A stretch of 64,000 bases of DNA from Pantoea piersonii (GTDB lineage: Bacteria; Pseudomonadota; Gammaproteobacteria; Enterobacterales; Enterobacteriaceae). Both the position numbers and the translations under genes were made by a program. The stretch is taken from the NCBI RefSeq assembly GCF_003612015.1, contig NZ_RARB01000002.1, forward strand, positions 673,821 to 737,820, given 5' to 3'. Below, one piece after another: positions 36,749 to 47,920 of the stretch (positions are counted from its first letter, which is position 1; each line of letters begins with the position of its first letter). The notes beneath the pieces were generated by a model, which saw nothing but the letters and a program-made list of their open reading frames with translations, made no database searches and had not been told where the DNA came from.

Positions 36749-37744
36749 CTACTGCTCCTCCATATTCAGCGGAAAGTGGCAGGCGAACAGGTGCGTTTTA
36801 CTGCCGCTCAGACGCGGAGTTTCAACACATTTGCGCTGCGCATAAGGACAGCGCGGGCCGAGTCGACAGCCGATCGGCAGGCTTTCCAGTGAGGGGATGG
36901 CGCCGGAGAGAGTATTAAGACGGCTCTTGTGCGGCAGCGAACGACCAAAATCGGGCATCGCGCGGATCAGCGCCTGCGTATAAGGATGGTGCGGCGTGGT
37001 CATCAGGTCGTCGCTGCCCGCGGTTTCTACCGTCTGCCCGCAGTACATCACGTTGATGCGATCCGCCCACTGGCTCATGGTGCGTAAGTCGTGGCTAATC
37101 AGCAGAATAGTGGTGTTGTTATTCTGATTAAGGCGGCTCAGCAGGCGAAAAATTTGCGCCTGGGTTGTCGGCTCCATGGCATTGGTCGGCTCATCGGCGA
37201 TCAGCAGTCGCGGCTGGTTGGCCAGCGCGATGGCGATCATCACTTTCTGACATTCGCCTTCGGTCAGCTCATAGGGGAAGCTGCGCATAATATCTTTATG
37301 ATCTTTGATGCCGACGCGGTGCAGCAGCTCGATGGCGCGGGTTTTACGCCAGAACCAGAAGCGGCGCAGCCAGGGGCCTTTGTAGGTCCAGCGCGGAATG
37401 GCCTGCATCAGCTGGCGGCCGATGCGCTCCGAAGGATCGAGACAGGACTGCGGCTCCTGGAAAATCATCGAGACGTTATGCCCGACGATGCGGCGGCGCG
37501 CGCGCGGCGACAGACGCAGCAGGTCGATATCGTCAAACACCATACGATCGGCGGTAACGCGCCAGTTATCTTTGGTCACGCCGCAGATCGCTTTCGCCAC
37601 CAGGCTTTTGCCCGAGCCCGATTCGCCCACTAAGCCGCGTACTTCGCCTTCCATAAGCGTCAGGTTGATGCGATCAACCGCTTTCACGGGGCCGTCGGCG
37701 GTCATAAATTCAATGGTCAGATTACGAATATCGAGTAATGGCAT
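36749..37744 (-). CDS. sapD: SapD, peptide ABC transporter ATPase
   Basis: 331 residues (E. coli 330). Walker [11 protein letters not shown], signature [18 protein letters not shown], Walker [13 protein letters not shown], and the C-terminal oligopeptide-transporter cysteine domain ([11 protein letters not shown]). SapD also provides ATP-binding for Trk potassium uptake in E. coli. It overlaps sapC by one or more bases (TAATG). Confidence 0.97.
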   Translation of the reverse strand: MPLLDIRNLTIEFMTADGPVKAVDRINLTLMEGEVRGLVGESGSGKSLVAKAICGVTKDNWRVTADRMVFDDIDLLRLSPRARRRIVGHNVSMIFQEPQSCLDPSERIGRQLMQAIPRWTYKGPWLRRFWFWRKTRAIELLHRVGIKDHKDIMRSFPYELTEGECQKVMIAIALANQPRLLIADEPTNAMEPTTQAQIFRLLSRLNQNNNTTILLISHDLRTMSQWADRINVMYCGQTVETAGSDDLMTTPHHPYTQALIRAMPDFGRSLPHKSRLNTLSGAIPSLESLPIGCRLGPRCPYAQRKCVETPRLSGSKTHLFACHFPLNMEEQ

Positions 37745-38634
37745 TATTCCACTCCCGCCTCTACGGCGCGGCGAATGCCGTCGCCCAGCAGGTTAACAAT
37801 TAATACGCTGATCATCAGCGCCACGCCCGGCAGCATTACCGTCCAGGGCGCGACATAGACCAGCTCCAGCGAATCGCCGAGCATCGCGCCCCATTCGGGC
37901 GAAGGCAGCTGCGCGCCGAGGTCGAGAAAGCCGAGCGCGGCGATATCCAGGATCGCCAGCGACAGCGAGCGCGTCACTTCGCTGATAAGCATCGGTAGCA
38001 CGTTGGGCAAAATCGCGTGCCGCAGAATATCGATATTGGTGGCGCCGTCGAGGCGCGCGGCCACCACATACTCTTTTTCCAGCTCGTCATGCACTGCGCT
38101 ATAGGTGGCGCGCACCAGACGTGGCAACAGCGTCAGCCAGACCGCCAGCAGCGCATGCTCCAGACGCGGACCGAGAAACGCCACCACGATAATCGCCAGC
38201 AGCAGCGACGGAATCGACAGCAGCGTGTCCAGCACGTGGTTCATAATGGCCGAGCGTAAACCGTGGGTGATGCCCGCCAGCACGCCGAGCGCCAGTCCGC
38301 ACAGCGTCGCAAACAGCGTCACCAGAATGGCGGAGCCGACGGTGGGCGCCACGCCGCTCAGCAGACGGCTCAGTACGTCGCGGCCCAGGTCGTCGGTGCC
38401 AAGGAAAAAGGAGACGTCGCCGTAGCGCGACCAGGAGGGCGGCAGCAGTTGATAGCCGAGAAATTGCTGATCGATACCGTAGGGTGCCAGCAGTCCGCCA
38501 AACAGGCAGAGGAACAGCAGCGCGCCAAAGCCATACAGGCCGATCATAGCGGTCGTGTTGCGATAAAAGTGGTGCCAGCTGCGGCGAAACGCGCCGGGCA
38601 GGCGTTTCTCGGCATAGACATTATCGTAGGGCAT
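37744..38634 (-). CDS. sapC: SapC, peptide ABC transporter permease
   Basis: 296 residues, E. coli length, starting [11 protein letters not shown] exactly like the E. coli protein. It has multiple membrane segments and the permease EAA-like loop ([20 protein letters not shown]). Normally it follows sapB by about 2 bp. Here sapB is 17.4 kb away and the new upstream sequence lacks a Shine-Dalgarno (CTCAAGCGACTGCGT before ATG) and a clear promoter. The protein is intact, but expression of sapCDF in this arrangement is uncertain. Confidence 0.95.
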   Translation of the reverse strand: MPYDNVYAEKRLPGAFRRSWHHFYRNTTAMIGLYGFGALLFLCLFGGLLAPYGIDQQFLGYQLLPPSWSRYGDVSFFLGTDDLGRDVLSRLLSGVAPTVGSAILVTLFATLCGLALGVLAGITHGLRSAIMNHVLDTLLSIPSLLLAIIVVAFLGPRLEHALLAVWLTLLPRLVRATYSAVHDELEKEYVVAARLDGATNIDILRHAILPNVLPMLISEVTRSLSLAILDIAALGFLDLGAQLPSPEWGAMLGDSLELVYVAPWTVMLPGVALMISVLIVNLLGDGIRRAVEAGVE

Positions 38635-39050
38635 ACGCAGTCGCTTGAGGGTTGGTTTGGATAGGGTGCATCGGTTTACAATTTTCTGTCATATCAATGT
38701 GTTGCTCAGGTTCTCAGCGTTATCGTGTCGTACTGCGCGTAGCAGGAACGGCGGTACGGATTCAGTTGCCACGCTTGCGTATACGAAAAGGGAGCGTACA
38801 CAGTGCAGAAGTCAGCAGAGAGCGAAAGGCGCAGGTGCGCGCCGCTCGCCACAAAGGATTATCCGTCGATAACCCGCTTACAGGCAAGGGAACGGCGGCA
38901 GCAATTTCATTCAGGGATAGCAGAAGGTCAGCTTCTGCGCTTTCAGGCCAGCCAGAAGCGAGCAGAAAGAAGGCGATATGGGTCGGAAAAGAGCGGGGCG
39001 CTCTTTTCCGCAGAGAGGAAAGAAACCGGGGCCTGATCTCAGATTAAGGC
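38635..39050. other. Gene-free left end of the inserted segment
   Basis: 416 bp without a credible gene; open frames here are rich in Arg/Ala and lack ribosome-binding sites. Near its right end is a perfect 11-bp hairpin CGGAAAAGAGC/GCTCTTTTCCG (38984-39010), which may end the SnoaL-like transcript coming from the right. Confidence 0.5.
38984..39010 (-). terminator. Hairpin downstream of the SnoaL-like gene
   Basis: 11-bp perfect stem CGGAAAAGAGC/GCTCTTTTCCG, 5-nt loop. T-tract within the stem only. Confidence 0.45.
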
Positions 39051-39452
39051 TCAGCTCTGTTCGCCGGAAAAGGCGCGCCAGGCGGCCAGCGTATCAAGTG
39101 ACTCCCTCAGCAGTTTGATCTTTCCCGCTTCCGCCACCAGGCGACCGGCATAGGTCTGCCTGTAGACGCGGTCGGTGCCTGCAATACCCGCTTCGACGCT
39201 GTATTCGCCAAAGGCCTGAGTGGGCGTATCGATCAAAAACTCAATATTACGGAAGCGGAAATCGGGCACTTTCTCCAGCAGGCCAGCAATAAAGGATGCG
39301 ATCTCCTGCGCGCCCTGGGCACGATGCGGCAGGCCGAGCGTTTTCAGGTAAGGCAATTCCAGCACGCCATCCGCGGCGAAAAGTGCCGCAGCGGCGCGGG
39401 GATCGCGTATTGAATCCAGATAAAGTTGCAGTAGCTGTATGGCTGTTTTCAT
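39051..39452 (-). CDS. SnoaL-like (NTF2-fold) protein
   Basis: 133 residues. Compact alpha+beta cone fold suggested by LQLYLDSIRDPRAAAALFAA, then DGVLELPYL and a C-terminal QTYAGRLVAEAGKIKLLRES. This pattern is common in SnoaL-like polyketide cyclases and ketosteroid-isomerase relatives, most with unknown substrates. The start at 39452 has GGAG; a TTG two codons upstream is in frame. Same strand as and downstream of a LysR gene (141-bp gap), possibly cotranscribed. Confidence 0.7.
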   Translation of the reverse strand: MKTAIQLLQLYLDSIRDPRAAAALFAADGVLELPYLKTLGLPHRAQGAQEIASFIAGLLEKVPDFRFRNIEFLIDTPTQAFGEYSVEAGIAGTDRVYRQTYAGRLVAEAGKIKLLRESLDTLAAWRAFSGEQS

Positions 39453-39592
39453 GGGCAAAGGCTCCTGAAGTGGTTAACGGCCGACAGAATGCTGCGGGCC
39501 TGACACCAGCCTAATTAACTTCAGGAGCGTACAAAACAGCAAAGGATGAAACCTATCATTTCATTTATGTAATCATCCTTCTGATGTTGCTT

Positions 39593-40510
39593 TCAGGGCA
39601 CGTAGCGCCACTCTGGCTCGCTCAGACGTTGGGCAAAAAAGTCGGAAAGCACTCTGACCTTGAGCGGCCGGCTGCGTGCGGTTGGAGTAACGAAATAGAG
39701 CCCGCCCTGCGTCATCGACCACTCATCAAGGAGGCGTACCAGGCGGCCATCGCGCAGATACTCCGCTGCGATAAACTCCGGCAGTTCGGCGATGCCCAAC
39801 CCTTCGAGCAGCGGTGGCAGCAGGGCGTCTGAGTTTGTTACCCGCAGCGGTCCATTCGGAACGATATCTTCATGCACGCCGGAGGTATGCGTAAAGCGCC
39901 ATACCTGACTGCGCGCGCGGTACGCATAGCTGAAGCAGGGACGCGACGTCAGCGCTCTGGGGTGTTCCGGCGCGCCATGGCGAGCAATATAGGAAGGGGC
40001 CGCCACCAGAAACTGTGTCACCGCGCATAAGCGACGCGCAACCAGCGACGAATCCGGCAGCGCGGCAATGCGCAGCGCCGCATCAAAGCCTTCGGCGATC
40101 ACATCGACCGACGCGTCCGAGAGGTGCAAATCCACGCTGAGTTCGGGAAACTGGTGAATCAGCTCCGGCAACAGCGGCGCAATCCAGCGTAGCCCGAAGG
40201 CCATCGGCACCGCCAGCCGCACCAGACCACGCGGCTGTACCGCAAGCTCGTGCGCCTCGCTTTCGACTTCCTCCGCCTGCCGGTAAATTTCAGACGCTTT
40301 CGCGGCCATGCTCTGGCCAAACTCCGTCAGCGCCACCTGCCGCGACGTGCGGTTAAACAGTCTGCCGCCCAGCCTCTCCTCCAGCCGGGCGACGGCGCGC
40401 GATACCGTTGGGACGGAGACGCCCATGACCCTCGCCGCGGCGGCGAACGATCCTTCCTCAGCTACTTTCGCGAACATCGCGAGTCCTTCGAAATCGGGGA
40501 ATCTGTTCAT
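39593..40510 (-). CDS. LysR-type transcriptional regulator
   Basis: 305 residues. N-terminal HTH (FAAAARVMGVSVPTVSRAVARLEERLG) and a LysR substrate-binding domain of the CrgA/PP2 type. Transcribed away from an SDR gene with 264 bp between them, the standard LysR-target arrangement; the SDR is the likely target. No ligand can be inferred. Confidence 0.88.
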   Translation of the reverse strand: MNRFPDFEGLAMFAKVAEEGSFAAAARVMGVSVPTVSRAVARLEERLGGRLFNRTSRQVALTEFGQSMAAKASEIYRQAEEVESEAHELAVQPRGLVRLAVPMAFGLRWIAPLLPELIHQFPELSVDLHLSDASVDVIAEGFDAALRIAALPDSSLVARRLCAVTQFLVAAPSYIARHGAPEHPRALTSRPCFSYAYRARSQVWRFTHTSGVHEDIVPNGPLRVTNSDALLPPLLEGLGIAELPEFIAAEYLRDGRLVRLLDEWSMTQGGLYFVTPTARSRPLKVRVLSDFFAQRLSEPEWRYVP

Positions 40511-40774
40511 TTCAAATCTGCAACGATGAGTTTTAAATCATTCTATTTTGAAAAAGATAGTTCGTCGATATGCTTCTTCTGTCGCCACAGCCGCCGCTCT
40601 TTCTCAGTCAGTAGCGCCGTCGGCAACCGTTAACTCTTTATCAGGCGGAAAAGGAATTGCCGGATTACGCCGTTCTTCCGCCATGCAGAGCAGCACTGAA
40701 TTTTTAGCGATGTTCAGCTTGAAACTTTAAATGACATTCAACAGGCATATGCGTGCCTTAACCTGAGGAAACAG

Positions 40775-41527
40775 ATGATGAGCAATAAACTTTCAAATAA
40801 AATCGCGCTGGTGACCGGCGGCAGTTCAGGTATTGGTCTGGCCTCGGCGCAGGAGCTGGCTTCACAGGGCGCAAAGGTCTATATCACCGGCCGTCGCCAG
40901 GAGGAGCTTGACGCTGCGGTAGCGGCGATTGGACCGGCCGCGACCGGTATCCGCGCCGATGCCTCCCGTCTGTCCGATCTGGATAAGGTCTTTGCCACCA
41001 TCGCCAGCGAGTCAGGACGACTTGATATCCTGTTCGTCAATGCTGGCGGCGGGGATATGATGCCGCTTGACGCAATTACGGAAGAGCACTTCGATCGCAT
41101 TTTCGGCACGAACGTGCGCGGGCTGCTTTTTACCGTTCAGAAGGCGCTGCCTCTCCTTAACAAGGGTTCATCGGTTATCCTGACGGGCTCGACTGCCGCA
41201 GTTAAAGGCACAGCGAACTTCAGCGTTTATAGCGCCAGTAAAGCAGCGGTGAGGAACTTTGCCCGCTCATGGGCGCTCGATTTAAAAGATCGCGGTATCA
41301 GGGTGAACGTTGTCAGCCCAGGCCCGATCCGCACCGCAGGTCTGGGCGGTCTGGTCCCGGAAGAACATCGCCAGGGGCTGTTTGAGGTGCTGGCCGCGGA
41401 GGTCCCTCTCGGCAGACTGGGCGAGCCTGAAGAAGTCGGCAAAGCGGTGGCGTTTCTTGCCTCTGACGATGCTGCTTTTATTAATGCCGCGGAGTTTTAT
41501 GTGGATGGCGGTCTGGCGCAGGTTTAA
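40775..41527 (+). CDS. Short-chain dehydrogenase/reductase
   Basis: 250 residues, classical SDR. Nucleotide-binding TGGSSGIG near the N-terminus, NAG motif (FVNAGGG), catalytic serine in LTGSTAA and YSASK. The Arg in ITGRRQEE suggests NADP(H) preference. The ATG (or the next codon, also ATG) follows CCTGAGGAAACAG. Divergent from the LysR gene. Substrate unknown. Confidence 0.9.
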   Translation: MMSNKLSNKIALVTGGSSGIGLASAQELASQGAKVYITGRRQEELDAAVAAIGPAATGIRADASRLSDLDKVFATIASESGRLDILFVNAGGGDMMPLDAITEEHFDRIFGTNVRGLLFTVQKALPLLNKGSSVILTGSTAAVKGTANFSVYSASKAAVRNFARSWALDLKDRGIRVNVVSPGPIRTAGLGGLVPEEHRQGLFEVLAAEVPLGRLGEPEEVGKAVAFLASDDAAFINAAEFYVDGGLAQV

Positions 41528-41748
41528 TGGTTACGCTTTTCATCTTTTATCAGGCTGTCAGGCCTGAAGAGTGAGGAGAGTCTCGGGCTCAGGGAGGGCG
41601 GTGAAATCTGTTGCAGAGGCTGCTTAATGCGGCCTTTCCTTTTTATCGCGTGCGCAGCGGCCGCTCGACCCGCTGGCTGAGCCTGCAAAAGTGCGGTTTT
41701 ACAGAGGGCGGCTACACTCGAACCAGACCTAAACTCACAGGAGCAGCC

Positions 41749-42153
41749 ATGACGGAGAAGAAGCAGCCAGCAGACAAAAGCCCGACGGATATCGAACATG
41801 CGCTGGTGTTACAAAGTGGAACCGCCTGGAACGGTCAGGCATATAAGGCGTATCCGGCAGGCAAGCCGCAGATATCGGTGATGCGTATGTCATTGCCTGC
41901 CCATAGCGAGCTCCCCTGGCATACACATCCCATGCCCAATACCGCTTATATTCTGTCTGGTCAATTGACCGTTGAAGATAAGCACACCGGTGAACGCTTT
42001 AGCGTTAGCGCGGGGCAGGCGCTTAATGAAACGATCGACAGCGCGCATCGCGGCTATACCAGCGAAGAGCCGACTGAATTACTTATTTTCTACGCTGGCG
42101 TTGAAGGTCAGGAACTTTCTCTGCCACTGCCAGGAGAGGAAGCGGAATTTTGA
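41749..42153 (+). CDS. Small cupin-domain protein
   Basis: 134 residues with a single cupin barrel. Motif 1 PWHTHPMPNTAYILSGQLTV supplies the metal histidines; the second motif region is NETIDSAHRGYTSEEPTELL. The start at 41749 follows ACAGGAG. Such proteins may be isomerases, dioxygenases or sensors; nothing here decides. Confidence 0.8.
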   Translation: MTEKKQPADKSPTDIEHALVLQSGTAWNGQAYKAYPAGKPQISVMRMSLPAHSELPWHTHPMPNTAYILSGQLTVEDKHTGERFSVSAGQALNETIDSAHRGYTSEEPTELLIFYAGVEGQELSLPLPGEEAEF

Positions 42154-42720
42154 CAGAGCGAGCCCGTAAAAGGATCGCTTCTTTACTTAGCGGGCAAAGT
42201 AAATTAGCACAAGAATGCATTAATAAGCCGGCGTATTAAGTTACGTTCTTTTGCGCGGCAGTCAGCCGCGTATCAATGCGTTGTCTTTGCATCCTGCCTC
42301 ATCATTTGTATTCCAAAATAAGTCTTTGCTAATGGTCAGACGCTATTTACGGTTTAATCATTGTTTACACGCCGATAAAATTACAGGCGAATGGTTAAAT
42401 TTTGCGCAGGGTGCTTTTGGCGAAAAACAGAATCAAAAGCGTGACGCTAAATCAATAAATCAATCATAAACAATTGAAAAATAGATTTTTTTAACGGTTT
42501 TTTTCGAGCGTGCGCTAACCATTGCTAATAAAAAAAACCTCTGTTTTTAATGAACTTTTCACCTGTTAGTTGATCTTGCCGAAAGAACATATACACTACT
42601 AACGCATATGACACGAAATGCTCAAATAAAAGATAAAATCGAGCGCGGGTTATTAGCCTCATCTCCTTTAAGTTGTTCTTGCTTTACCTTCCACGCCAGA
42701 TGAAAAAAACCTGCAGCCTC
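42154..42720. other. Gene-free AT-rich stretch upstream of the arn promoter
   Basis: 567 bp, clearly AT-richer than the arn genes. Its right end has TTTAAG-TTGTT-CTTGC (from 42668), a degenerate half-matching PmrA-like box about 50 bp before the good one. Otherwise nothing is supported. Confidence 0.4.
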
Positions 42721-42753
42721 TTTAAGGCTGTCTTAAGGTTTTCTCAGCATTAT
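42721..42753 (+). promoter_or_regulatory. PmrA (BasR) box and -10 of the arn operon
   Basis: TTTAAG-GCTGT-CTTAAG (42721-42737) fits the PmrA tandem half-site pattern HTTAAK-N5-HTTAAK. A -10 candidate CATTAT begins 10 nt downstream, the spacing seen at PmrA-activated promoters. It places arnBCADTEF under the PmrAB response to Fe3+, low pH or polymyxin. The leader before arnB is about 145 nt. Confidence 0.75.
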
Positions 42754-42905
42754 TTCTCCGACGACTCTCTGCAAACGGGAGCCATAGTGAGATTCAACAA
42801 AATTACGCTAAAAAGAAACAATTGCTTCATGTTTGTAATATTTATTTCTCCAGGCGGTGCTTAACTGTTTTACGTTTGAACAACTTAAATTGATGGAATC
42901 TAACT

Positions 42906-44042
42906 ATGTCATTTATTCCTTTTTCGCGGCCTTCACTGGGTGAAGAAGAGCTGGCTGCGGTAAAAGCGGTGTTTGAATCGGGATGGATCACCACTGGCCC
43001 GCAGAATGCTGCGCTGGAGCAGGCTTTTTGCCAGCTTACGGGTAATCAACACGCTATCGCAGTGAGTTCCGCAACGGCGGGTATGCACGTTACGCTGCTG
43101 GCGCTGGATATTCAGCCCGGTGACGAGATCATCACACCCTCGCTGACCTGGGTTTCCACCATCAATATCATCACGCTGCTGGGCGCCACGCCGGTAATGA
43201 TCGACATCGATCGCGATACGCTGATGGTTACGCCCGAACAAATCGAAGCTGCTATCACGCCTCGCACCCGCGCCATTATCCCGGTGCATTACGCGGGCGC
43301 GCCGGCAGACAGCGATGCGATTCACGCCCTCGGCAAGCGTTACAATATCCCGGTAATTGAAGATGCCGCGCACGCGGCGGGGTGCTATTACAAGGGACGC
43401 CATGTCGGCAGTACGGGTACTGCCATTTTCTCGTTTCACGCCATCAAAAACATGACCTGCGCCGAAGGTGGGCTGATTGTTACCGATGACGCCGGGCTGG
43501 CGGATCGCATGCGCAGCCTGAAATTCCACGGTCTGGGCGTCGATGCGTATGACCGCCATACCCACGGCCGCAAGCCGCAGGCGGAAGTGATTATGCCTGG
43601 CTTCAAGTACAACCTGCCGGATATCAGCGCGGCTATTGCGCTGGTGCAGTTGAAAAAGCTCTCTGCCTTCAATGCGCGCCGCGAGGCGATCGCTCAGCGC
43701 TATCTGCGCGAATTAGCCGACACGCCGTTCCTGCCGCTGTCGCAACCGACATGGGCTCATCAGCACGCCTGGCATCTGTTTATCATTCGCGTCGACGAAG
43801 CGACGTGCGGCCTCAGCCGCGATGCGCTGATGGAAGCGCTGAAAGCGCAGGATGTCGGCACCGGCCTGCATTTCCGTGCCGCGCACACCCACAAATACTA
43901 TCGCGAACGCTATCCGCAGCTCTCTCTGCCCAACACCGAATGGAACAGCGATCGTATCTGCTCCATTCCGCTGTTTCCGGATATGCATGATGACGATGTC
44001 ACCCGCGTCATTGACGCCTTGCGTCACATAGCTGGAGTCTGA
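42906..44042 (+). CDS. arnB: UDP-4-amino-4-deoxy-L-arabinose aminotransferase
   Basis: 378 residues (E. coli 379-385). PLP-dependent DegT family enzyme making UDP-L-Ara4N from the 4-keto sugar with glutamate. The PLP lysine lies in [15 protein letters not shown], with cofactor contacts in SSATAGMH and EDAAHAAG. First gene of an arnBCADTEF operon behind a PmrA box. arnC follows 1 bp after the stop. Confidence 0.97.
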   Translation: MSFIPFSRPSLGEEELAAVKAVFESGWITTGPQNAALEQAFCQLTGNQHAIAVSSATAGMHVTLLALDIQPGDEIITPSLTWVSTINIITLLGATPVMIDIDRDTLMVTPEQIEAAITPRTRAIIPVHYAGAPADSDAIHALGKRYNIPVIEDAAHAAGCYYKGRHVGSTGTAIFSFHAIKNMTCAEGGLIVTDDAGLADRMRSLKFHGLGVDAYDRHTHGRKPQAEVIMPGFKYNLPDISAAIALVQLKKLSAFNARREAIAQRYLRELADTPFLPLSQPTWAHQHAWHLFIIRVDEATCGLSRDALMEALKAQDVGTGLHFRAAHTHKYYRERYPQLSLPNTEWNSDRICSIPLFPDMHDDDVTRVIDALRHIAGV

Positions 44043-44043
44043 G

Positions 44044-45027
44044 ATGCAGGAAGAAAAAGCGATTCGCAAAGTTTCCGTCGTTATTCCCGTTTACAACGAA
44101 GAAGAGAGCCTGGCGGAGCTGGTGCGCCGTACGGATGCGGCCTGCAGCTTGATTGGGCTCGATTATGAGATCCTGCTGGTGGACGACGGCAGCGCCGACC
44201 GCTCCGCCCAGATGATCAACGATGCTGCCGATATGCCCGGCAGCCATGTGGTCGGCGTATTGCTGAACCGCAACTATGGTCAGCACTCGGCCATTATGGC
44301 GGGTTTCAGCCATGTTTCAGGCGATCTGATCATCACGCTGGATGCCGATCTGCAAAACCCGCCGGAAGAGATCCCGAAACTGGTGCAGGCGGCGCAGCAG
44401 GGTTATGACGTGGTCGGCACCGTTCGCCAGAACCGTCAGGATAGCTGGTTCCGCCGCCGCGCCTCGCGCGCCATTAACCATTTGATTCAGCGCGTCACCG
44501 GCAAAGCGATGGGGGATTACGGCTGTATGCTGCGCGCCTATCGTCGTCATATTGTCGATGCGATGCTTAACTGCCACGAGCGCAGCACCTTTATTCCTAT
44601 TCTCGCCAACACCTTCGCCCGCCGCACCATTGAACTGCCGGTTACCCACGCCGAGCGCGAGTTCGGCGACTCTAAATACAGCTTTATGAAGCTGATTAAC
44701 CTGATGTACGACCTGGTGACCTGTCTGACCACCACGCCGCTGCGTCTGCTGAGCATTATCGGCAGCCTGATCGCGCTGGCCGGTTTCGCCTTTTCGCTGG
44801 TGTTGATCGTGCTGCGTCTGTTTCTCGGCGCCAGCTGGGCGGGCGACGGCGTGTTCATGCTGTTCGCCGTACTCTTTATTTTTGTCGGCGCGCAGTTTAT
44901 CGGCATGGGCCTGCTTGGCGAATACATCGGCCGTATCTATAACGATGTCCGCGCGCGTCCCCGCTACTTTATCCAGCGTGTTGTTCACCCACAGCAAAAA
45001 GCTTCTTCAGTACAGGAATCCGAGTAA
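44044..45027 (+). CDS. arnC: Undecaprenyl-phosphate 4-deoxy-4-formamido-L-arabinose transferase
   Basis: 327 residues (E. coli 322). GT2 glycosyltransferase with [17 protein letters not shown] and DxD-type DADLQNPPE, then two C-terminal membrane helices. It transfers Ara4FN from UDP to undecaprenyl phosphate. It overlaps arnA by one base (TAATG). Confidence 0.97.
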   Translation: MQEEKAIRKVSVVIPVYNEEESLAELVRRTDAACSLIGLDYEILLVDDGSADRSAQMINDAADMPGSHVVGVLLNRNYGQHSAIMAGFSHVSGDLIITLDADLQNPPEEIPKLVQAAQQGYDVVGTVRQNRQDSWFRRRASRAINHLIQRVTGKAMGDYGCMLRAYRRHIVDAMLNCHERSTFIPILANTFARRTIELPVTHAEREFGDSKYSFMKLINLMYDLVTCLTTTPLRLLSIIGSLIALAGFAFSLVLIVLRLFLGASWAGDGVFMLFAVLFIFVGAQFIGMGLLGEYIGRIYNDVRARPRYFIQRVVHPQQKASSVQESE

Positions 45028-47006
45028 TGAAAACTATCGTCTTCGCCTACGCCGAAATGGGCTGTGCGGGCATTAGCGCGCTACTGAAAGCCGGTTATGA
45101 AATCAGCGCCATCTTCACGCATGCTGACACCTCGCCTGAAAGCCATGCGTTTCCATCCGTGGCGCGCCTGGCGGCGGAGCAGGGCATCCCGGTTTACGCA
45201 CCGGAAGACGCCAGCCATCCGCTGTGGGTCGATCGTATTAAAGCGATGCAGCCTGACTTTATTTTCTCCTTCTATTACCGTGCGCTGCTGAGCGATAACA
45301 TCCTCAAAACCGCCCGGGTGGGCGCTTTTAACCTGCACGGCTCGCTGCTGCCGAAATACCGCGGTCGCGCGCCGCTTAACTGGGTACTGGTTAATGGCGA
45401 AACCGAAACCGGCGTGACGCTGCACCGTATGGTGAAGCGCGCCGACGCTGGCGATATCGTGGTACAGCAGCGCGTGGCGATTGATGAGCAGGACAACGCG
45501 CTGACGCTGCACCGCAAGCTGGTCGCCTGTGCGACGGAGCTGCTGGACGGCGTATTACCGGCGATGAAGCGCGGCGAAATTTCCGCCACGCCGCAAAACG
45601 ACAGCGAAGCCACGGTGGTCGGCCGCCGCACGCCGGAAGACGGACGTATCAACTGGGAGTGGCCTGCGCAGTCGGTGAATAACCTTGTGCGCGCCGTAAC
45701 CGATCCCTGGCCGGGCGCGTTTGCCTTTGCCGGTACGCTGAAGTTTGTCGTATGGAAAGGGCGCGTGCATGCGGATGCGCCAAAAGCGAAGCCGGGTACC
45801 GTGCTGTCGGTCGATCCTTTCCTGATCGCCTGCGGCGAAGGCGCGCTGGAAGTGCTGACCGGTCAGAGCGATAACGGCGTCTATATGAACGGCAGCCAGC
45901 TGGCGCAAAATCTCGGCATGGTGCCGGGCGCGCTGCTCTATTCGCAGCCGGTCGCCGCGATCAAACGACGCACCCGCGTGTTGATCCTCGGCGTTAACGG
46001 CTTTATCGGCAATCACTTAACTGAACGCCTGCTGCAGGATGACAACTTTGAGGTCTACGGACTGGATATCGGTTCCGATGCGATCAGCCGTTTCCTCGAT
46101 CAGCCGCGCTTCCACTTTGTTGAAGGCGATATCAGCATTCACTCGGAGTGGATTGAATACCACATCAAGAAATGCGATGTAGTGCTGCCGCTGGTCGCGA
46201 TCGCCACGCCTATTGAGTACACCCGCAACCCGCTGCGCGTGTTCGAACTCGATTTCGAAGAGAACCTGAAGATCATCCGCGACTGCGTGAAGTATAAAAA
46301 GCGCATCATCTTCCCGTCGACCTCGGAAGTGTACGGCATGTGCACCGACAACCACTTCGACGAGGATCACTCTAATCTCGTGGTCGGCCCGATCAACAAA
46401 CAGCGCTGGATCTACTCCGTGTCGAAACAGCTGCTGGATCGCGTTATCTGGGCATACGGCGAAAAAGAGGGATTACGCTTCACCCTGTTCCGTCCGTTTA
46501 ACTGGATGGGGCCGCGTCTCGATAACCTGAACGCCGCCCGTATCGGCAGCTCGCGCGCTATTACCCAGCTGATCCTTAATCTGGTGGAAGGTTCGCCGAT
46601 CAAACTGATCGACGGCGGCGCGCAGAAACGCTGCTTCACCGATATTCGTGACGGCATTGAAGCGCTGTTCCGCATCATTGAAAACAAAAACGGCAACTGC
46701 GACGGCCAGATCGTTAATATCGGCAATCCGGACAATGAAGCCAGCATCAAAGAGCTGGCCGAGCGTCTGCTGGCGAGCTTCGAACGCCATCCGCTGCGTG
46801 ACCGTTTCCCGCCGTTCGCCGGTTTCCGCGAAGTCGAGAGCAGCAGCTACTACGGGAAGGGCTATCAGGACGTAGAGCACCGTAAGCCGTCGATCAAAAA
46901 CGCGCGCCGTCTGCTGAACTGGACGCCGACGGTAGAGATGGATACCACCATCGACAACACGCTGGACTTCTTCCTGCGCACCGTTGAGCTACAGGACAAG
47001 CCATGA
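45027..47006 (+). CDS. arnA: Bifunctional UDP-Ara4N formyltransferase / UDP-glucuronate decarboxylase
   Basis: 659 residues (E. coli 660). The N-terminal formyltransferase (about 1-300) shows [18 protein letters not shown] and the catalytic DAGDIV aspartate; the C-terminal SDR-type decarboxylase (about 315-659) has [11 protein letters not shown] and [10 protein letters not shown]. It supplies the keto sugar for ArnB and formylates its product. Overlaps arnD by 4 bp. Confidence 0.98.
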   Translation: MKTIVFAYAEMGCAGISALLKAGYEISAIFTHADTSPESHAFPSVARLAAEQGIPVYAPEDASHPLWVDRIKAMQPDFIFSFYYRALLSDNILKTARVGAFNLHGSLLPKYRGRAPLNWVLVNGETETGVTLHRMVKRADAGDIVVQQRVAIDEQDNALTLHRKLVACATELLDGVLPAMKRGEISATPQNDSEATVVGRRTPEDGRINWEWPAQSVNNLVRAVTDPWPGAFAFAGTLKFVVWKGRVHADAPKAKPGTVLSVDPFLIACGEGALEVLTGQSDNGVYMNGSQLAQNLGMVPGALLYSQPVAAIKRRTRVLILGVNGFIGNHLTERLLQDDNFEVYGLDIGSDAISRFLDQPRFHFVEGDISIHSEWIEYHIKKCDVVLPLVAIATPIEYTRNPLRVFELDFEENLKIIRDCVKYKKRIIFPSTSEVYGMCTDNHFDEDHSNLVVGPINKQRWIYSVSKQLLDRVIWAYGEKEGLRFTLFRPFNWMGPRLDNLNAARIGSSRAITQLILNLVEGSPIKLIDGGAQKRCFTDIRDGIEALFRIIENKNGNCDGQIVNIGNPDNEASIKELAERLLASFERHPLRDRFPPFAGFREVESSSYYGKGYQDVEHRKPSIKNARRLLNWTPTVEMDTTIDNTLDFFLRTVELQDKP

Positions 47007-47887
47007 AGAAAGTCGGTTTGCGCGTCGATGTCGACACCTGGCGAGGTACGAAGCTGGGCGTCCCGGCGCTGCTGGAGCAGTTCAGTCTGCATCAGCTGCA
47101 GGCCAGCTTCTTTTTCAGCGTCGGGCCGGACAACATGGGACGCCACCTGTGGCGTCTGATGAAGCCGCGCTTTTTGTGGAAGATGCTGCGCTCGCGCGCA
47201 GCCTCGCTCTACGGCTGGGATATTCTGCTGGCCGGCACCGCCTGGCCGGGGCGGGATATCGGGCGCGGGCTGGCTGACATTATTCGCGCCACGGCCGAGC
47301 ATCACGAAATCGGCCTGCATGCCTGGGATCATTTCGCCTGGCAAACCTGGGCGGGCGTCTGGCCGCAGGCAAAGCTGACTGAGCAGATTGCGCGGGGCAA
47401 AGCGGCTCTCGAAGCGATAACAGGTGACACTGTCACCTGTTCGGCGGTCGCGGGCTGGCGCGCCGATACGCGCGTGGTCGATGCCAAAGAGCAGTTTGGC
47501 TTCCTCTATAACAGCGACTGCCGCGGCAGCGGGCCCTTTATTCCGCAGCTCAGCGACGGCAGCAACGGCACGGTGCAGGTGCCGGTTACGCTGCCAACCT
47601 GGGACGAAGTGGTCGGCCAGCAGGTCAGTGTGGCAGGCTTCAACGACTTTATCCTCGAACAGATGCTGGCTGCCACCGGCTCGCCGGTTTACACCATTCA
47701 TGCCGAGGTTGAAGGCATTGTCGGATTATCCGCTTTCGCAGAACTGCTGAAACGCGCAGAAGATCAGGGTATCCACTTCTGCCCGCTCAGTGAGCTATTG
47801 CCCGCCGATCTCAGCACGCTGCCGCGAGGCCGCGTCGTCCGCGGTCACATCCCCGGACGCGAAGGCTGGCTGGGCTGTCAGGGCTGA
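47003..47887 (+). CDS. arnD: 4-deoxy-4-formamido-L-arabinose-phosphoundecaprenol deformylase
   Basis: 294 residues (E. coli 296). NodB/polysaccharide-deacetylase fold with the metal-binding DVDTWRG at the N-terminus and [10 protein letters not shown]. Removes the formyl group before flipping. The ATGA overlap with arnA couples translation. Confidence 0.96.
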   Translation: MKKVGLRVDVDTWRGTKLGVPALLEQFSLHQLQASFFFSVGPDNMGRHLWRLMKPRFLWKMLRSRAASLYGWDILLAGTAWPGRDIGRGLADIIRATAEHHEIGLHAWDHFAWQTWAGVWPQAKLTEQIARGKAALEAITGDTVTCSAVAGWRADTRVVDAKEQFGFLYNSDCRGSGPFIPQLSDGSNGTVQVPVTLPTWDEVVGQQVSVAGFNDFILEQMLAATGSPVYTIHAEVEGIVGLSAFAELLKRAEDQGIHFCPLSELLPADLSTLPRGRVVRGHIPGREGWLGCQG

Positions 47888-47920
47888 ACGTCACGGTATT
47901 TATTTGCACAGGAAACATGG

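Noticed and set aside
38645..39047. Overlapping short frames at the left end of the inserted block
   Set aside because: Arginine-rich, mutually overlapping, no ribosome-binding site, no recognisable motif.
42673..42864. 63-codon frame in the arn leader
   Set aside because: It spans the PmrA box and -10, so its start is upstream of the transcription start; not a plausible gene.
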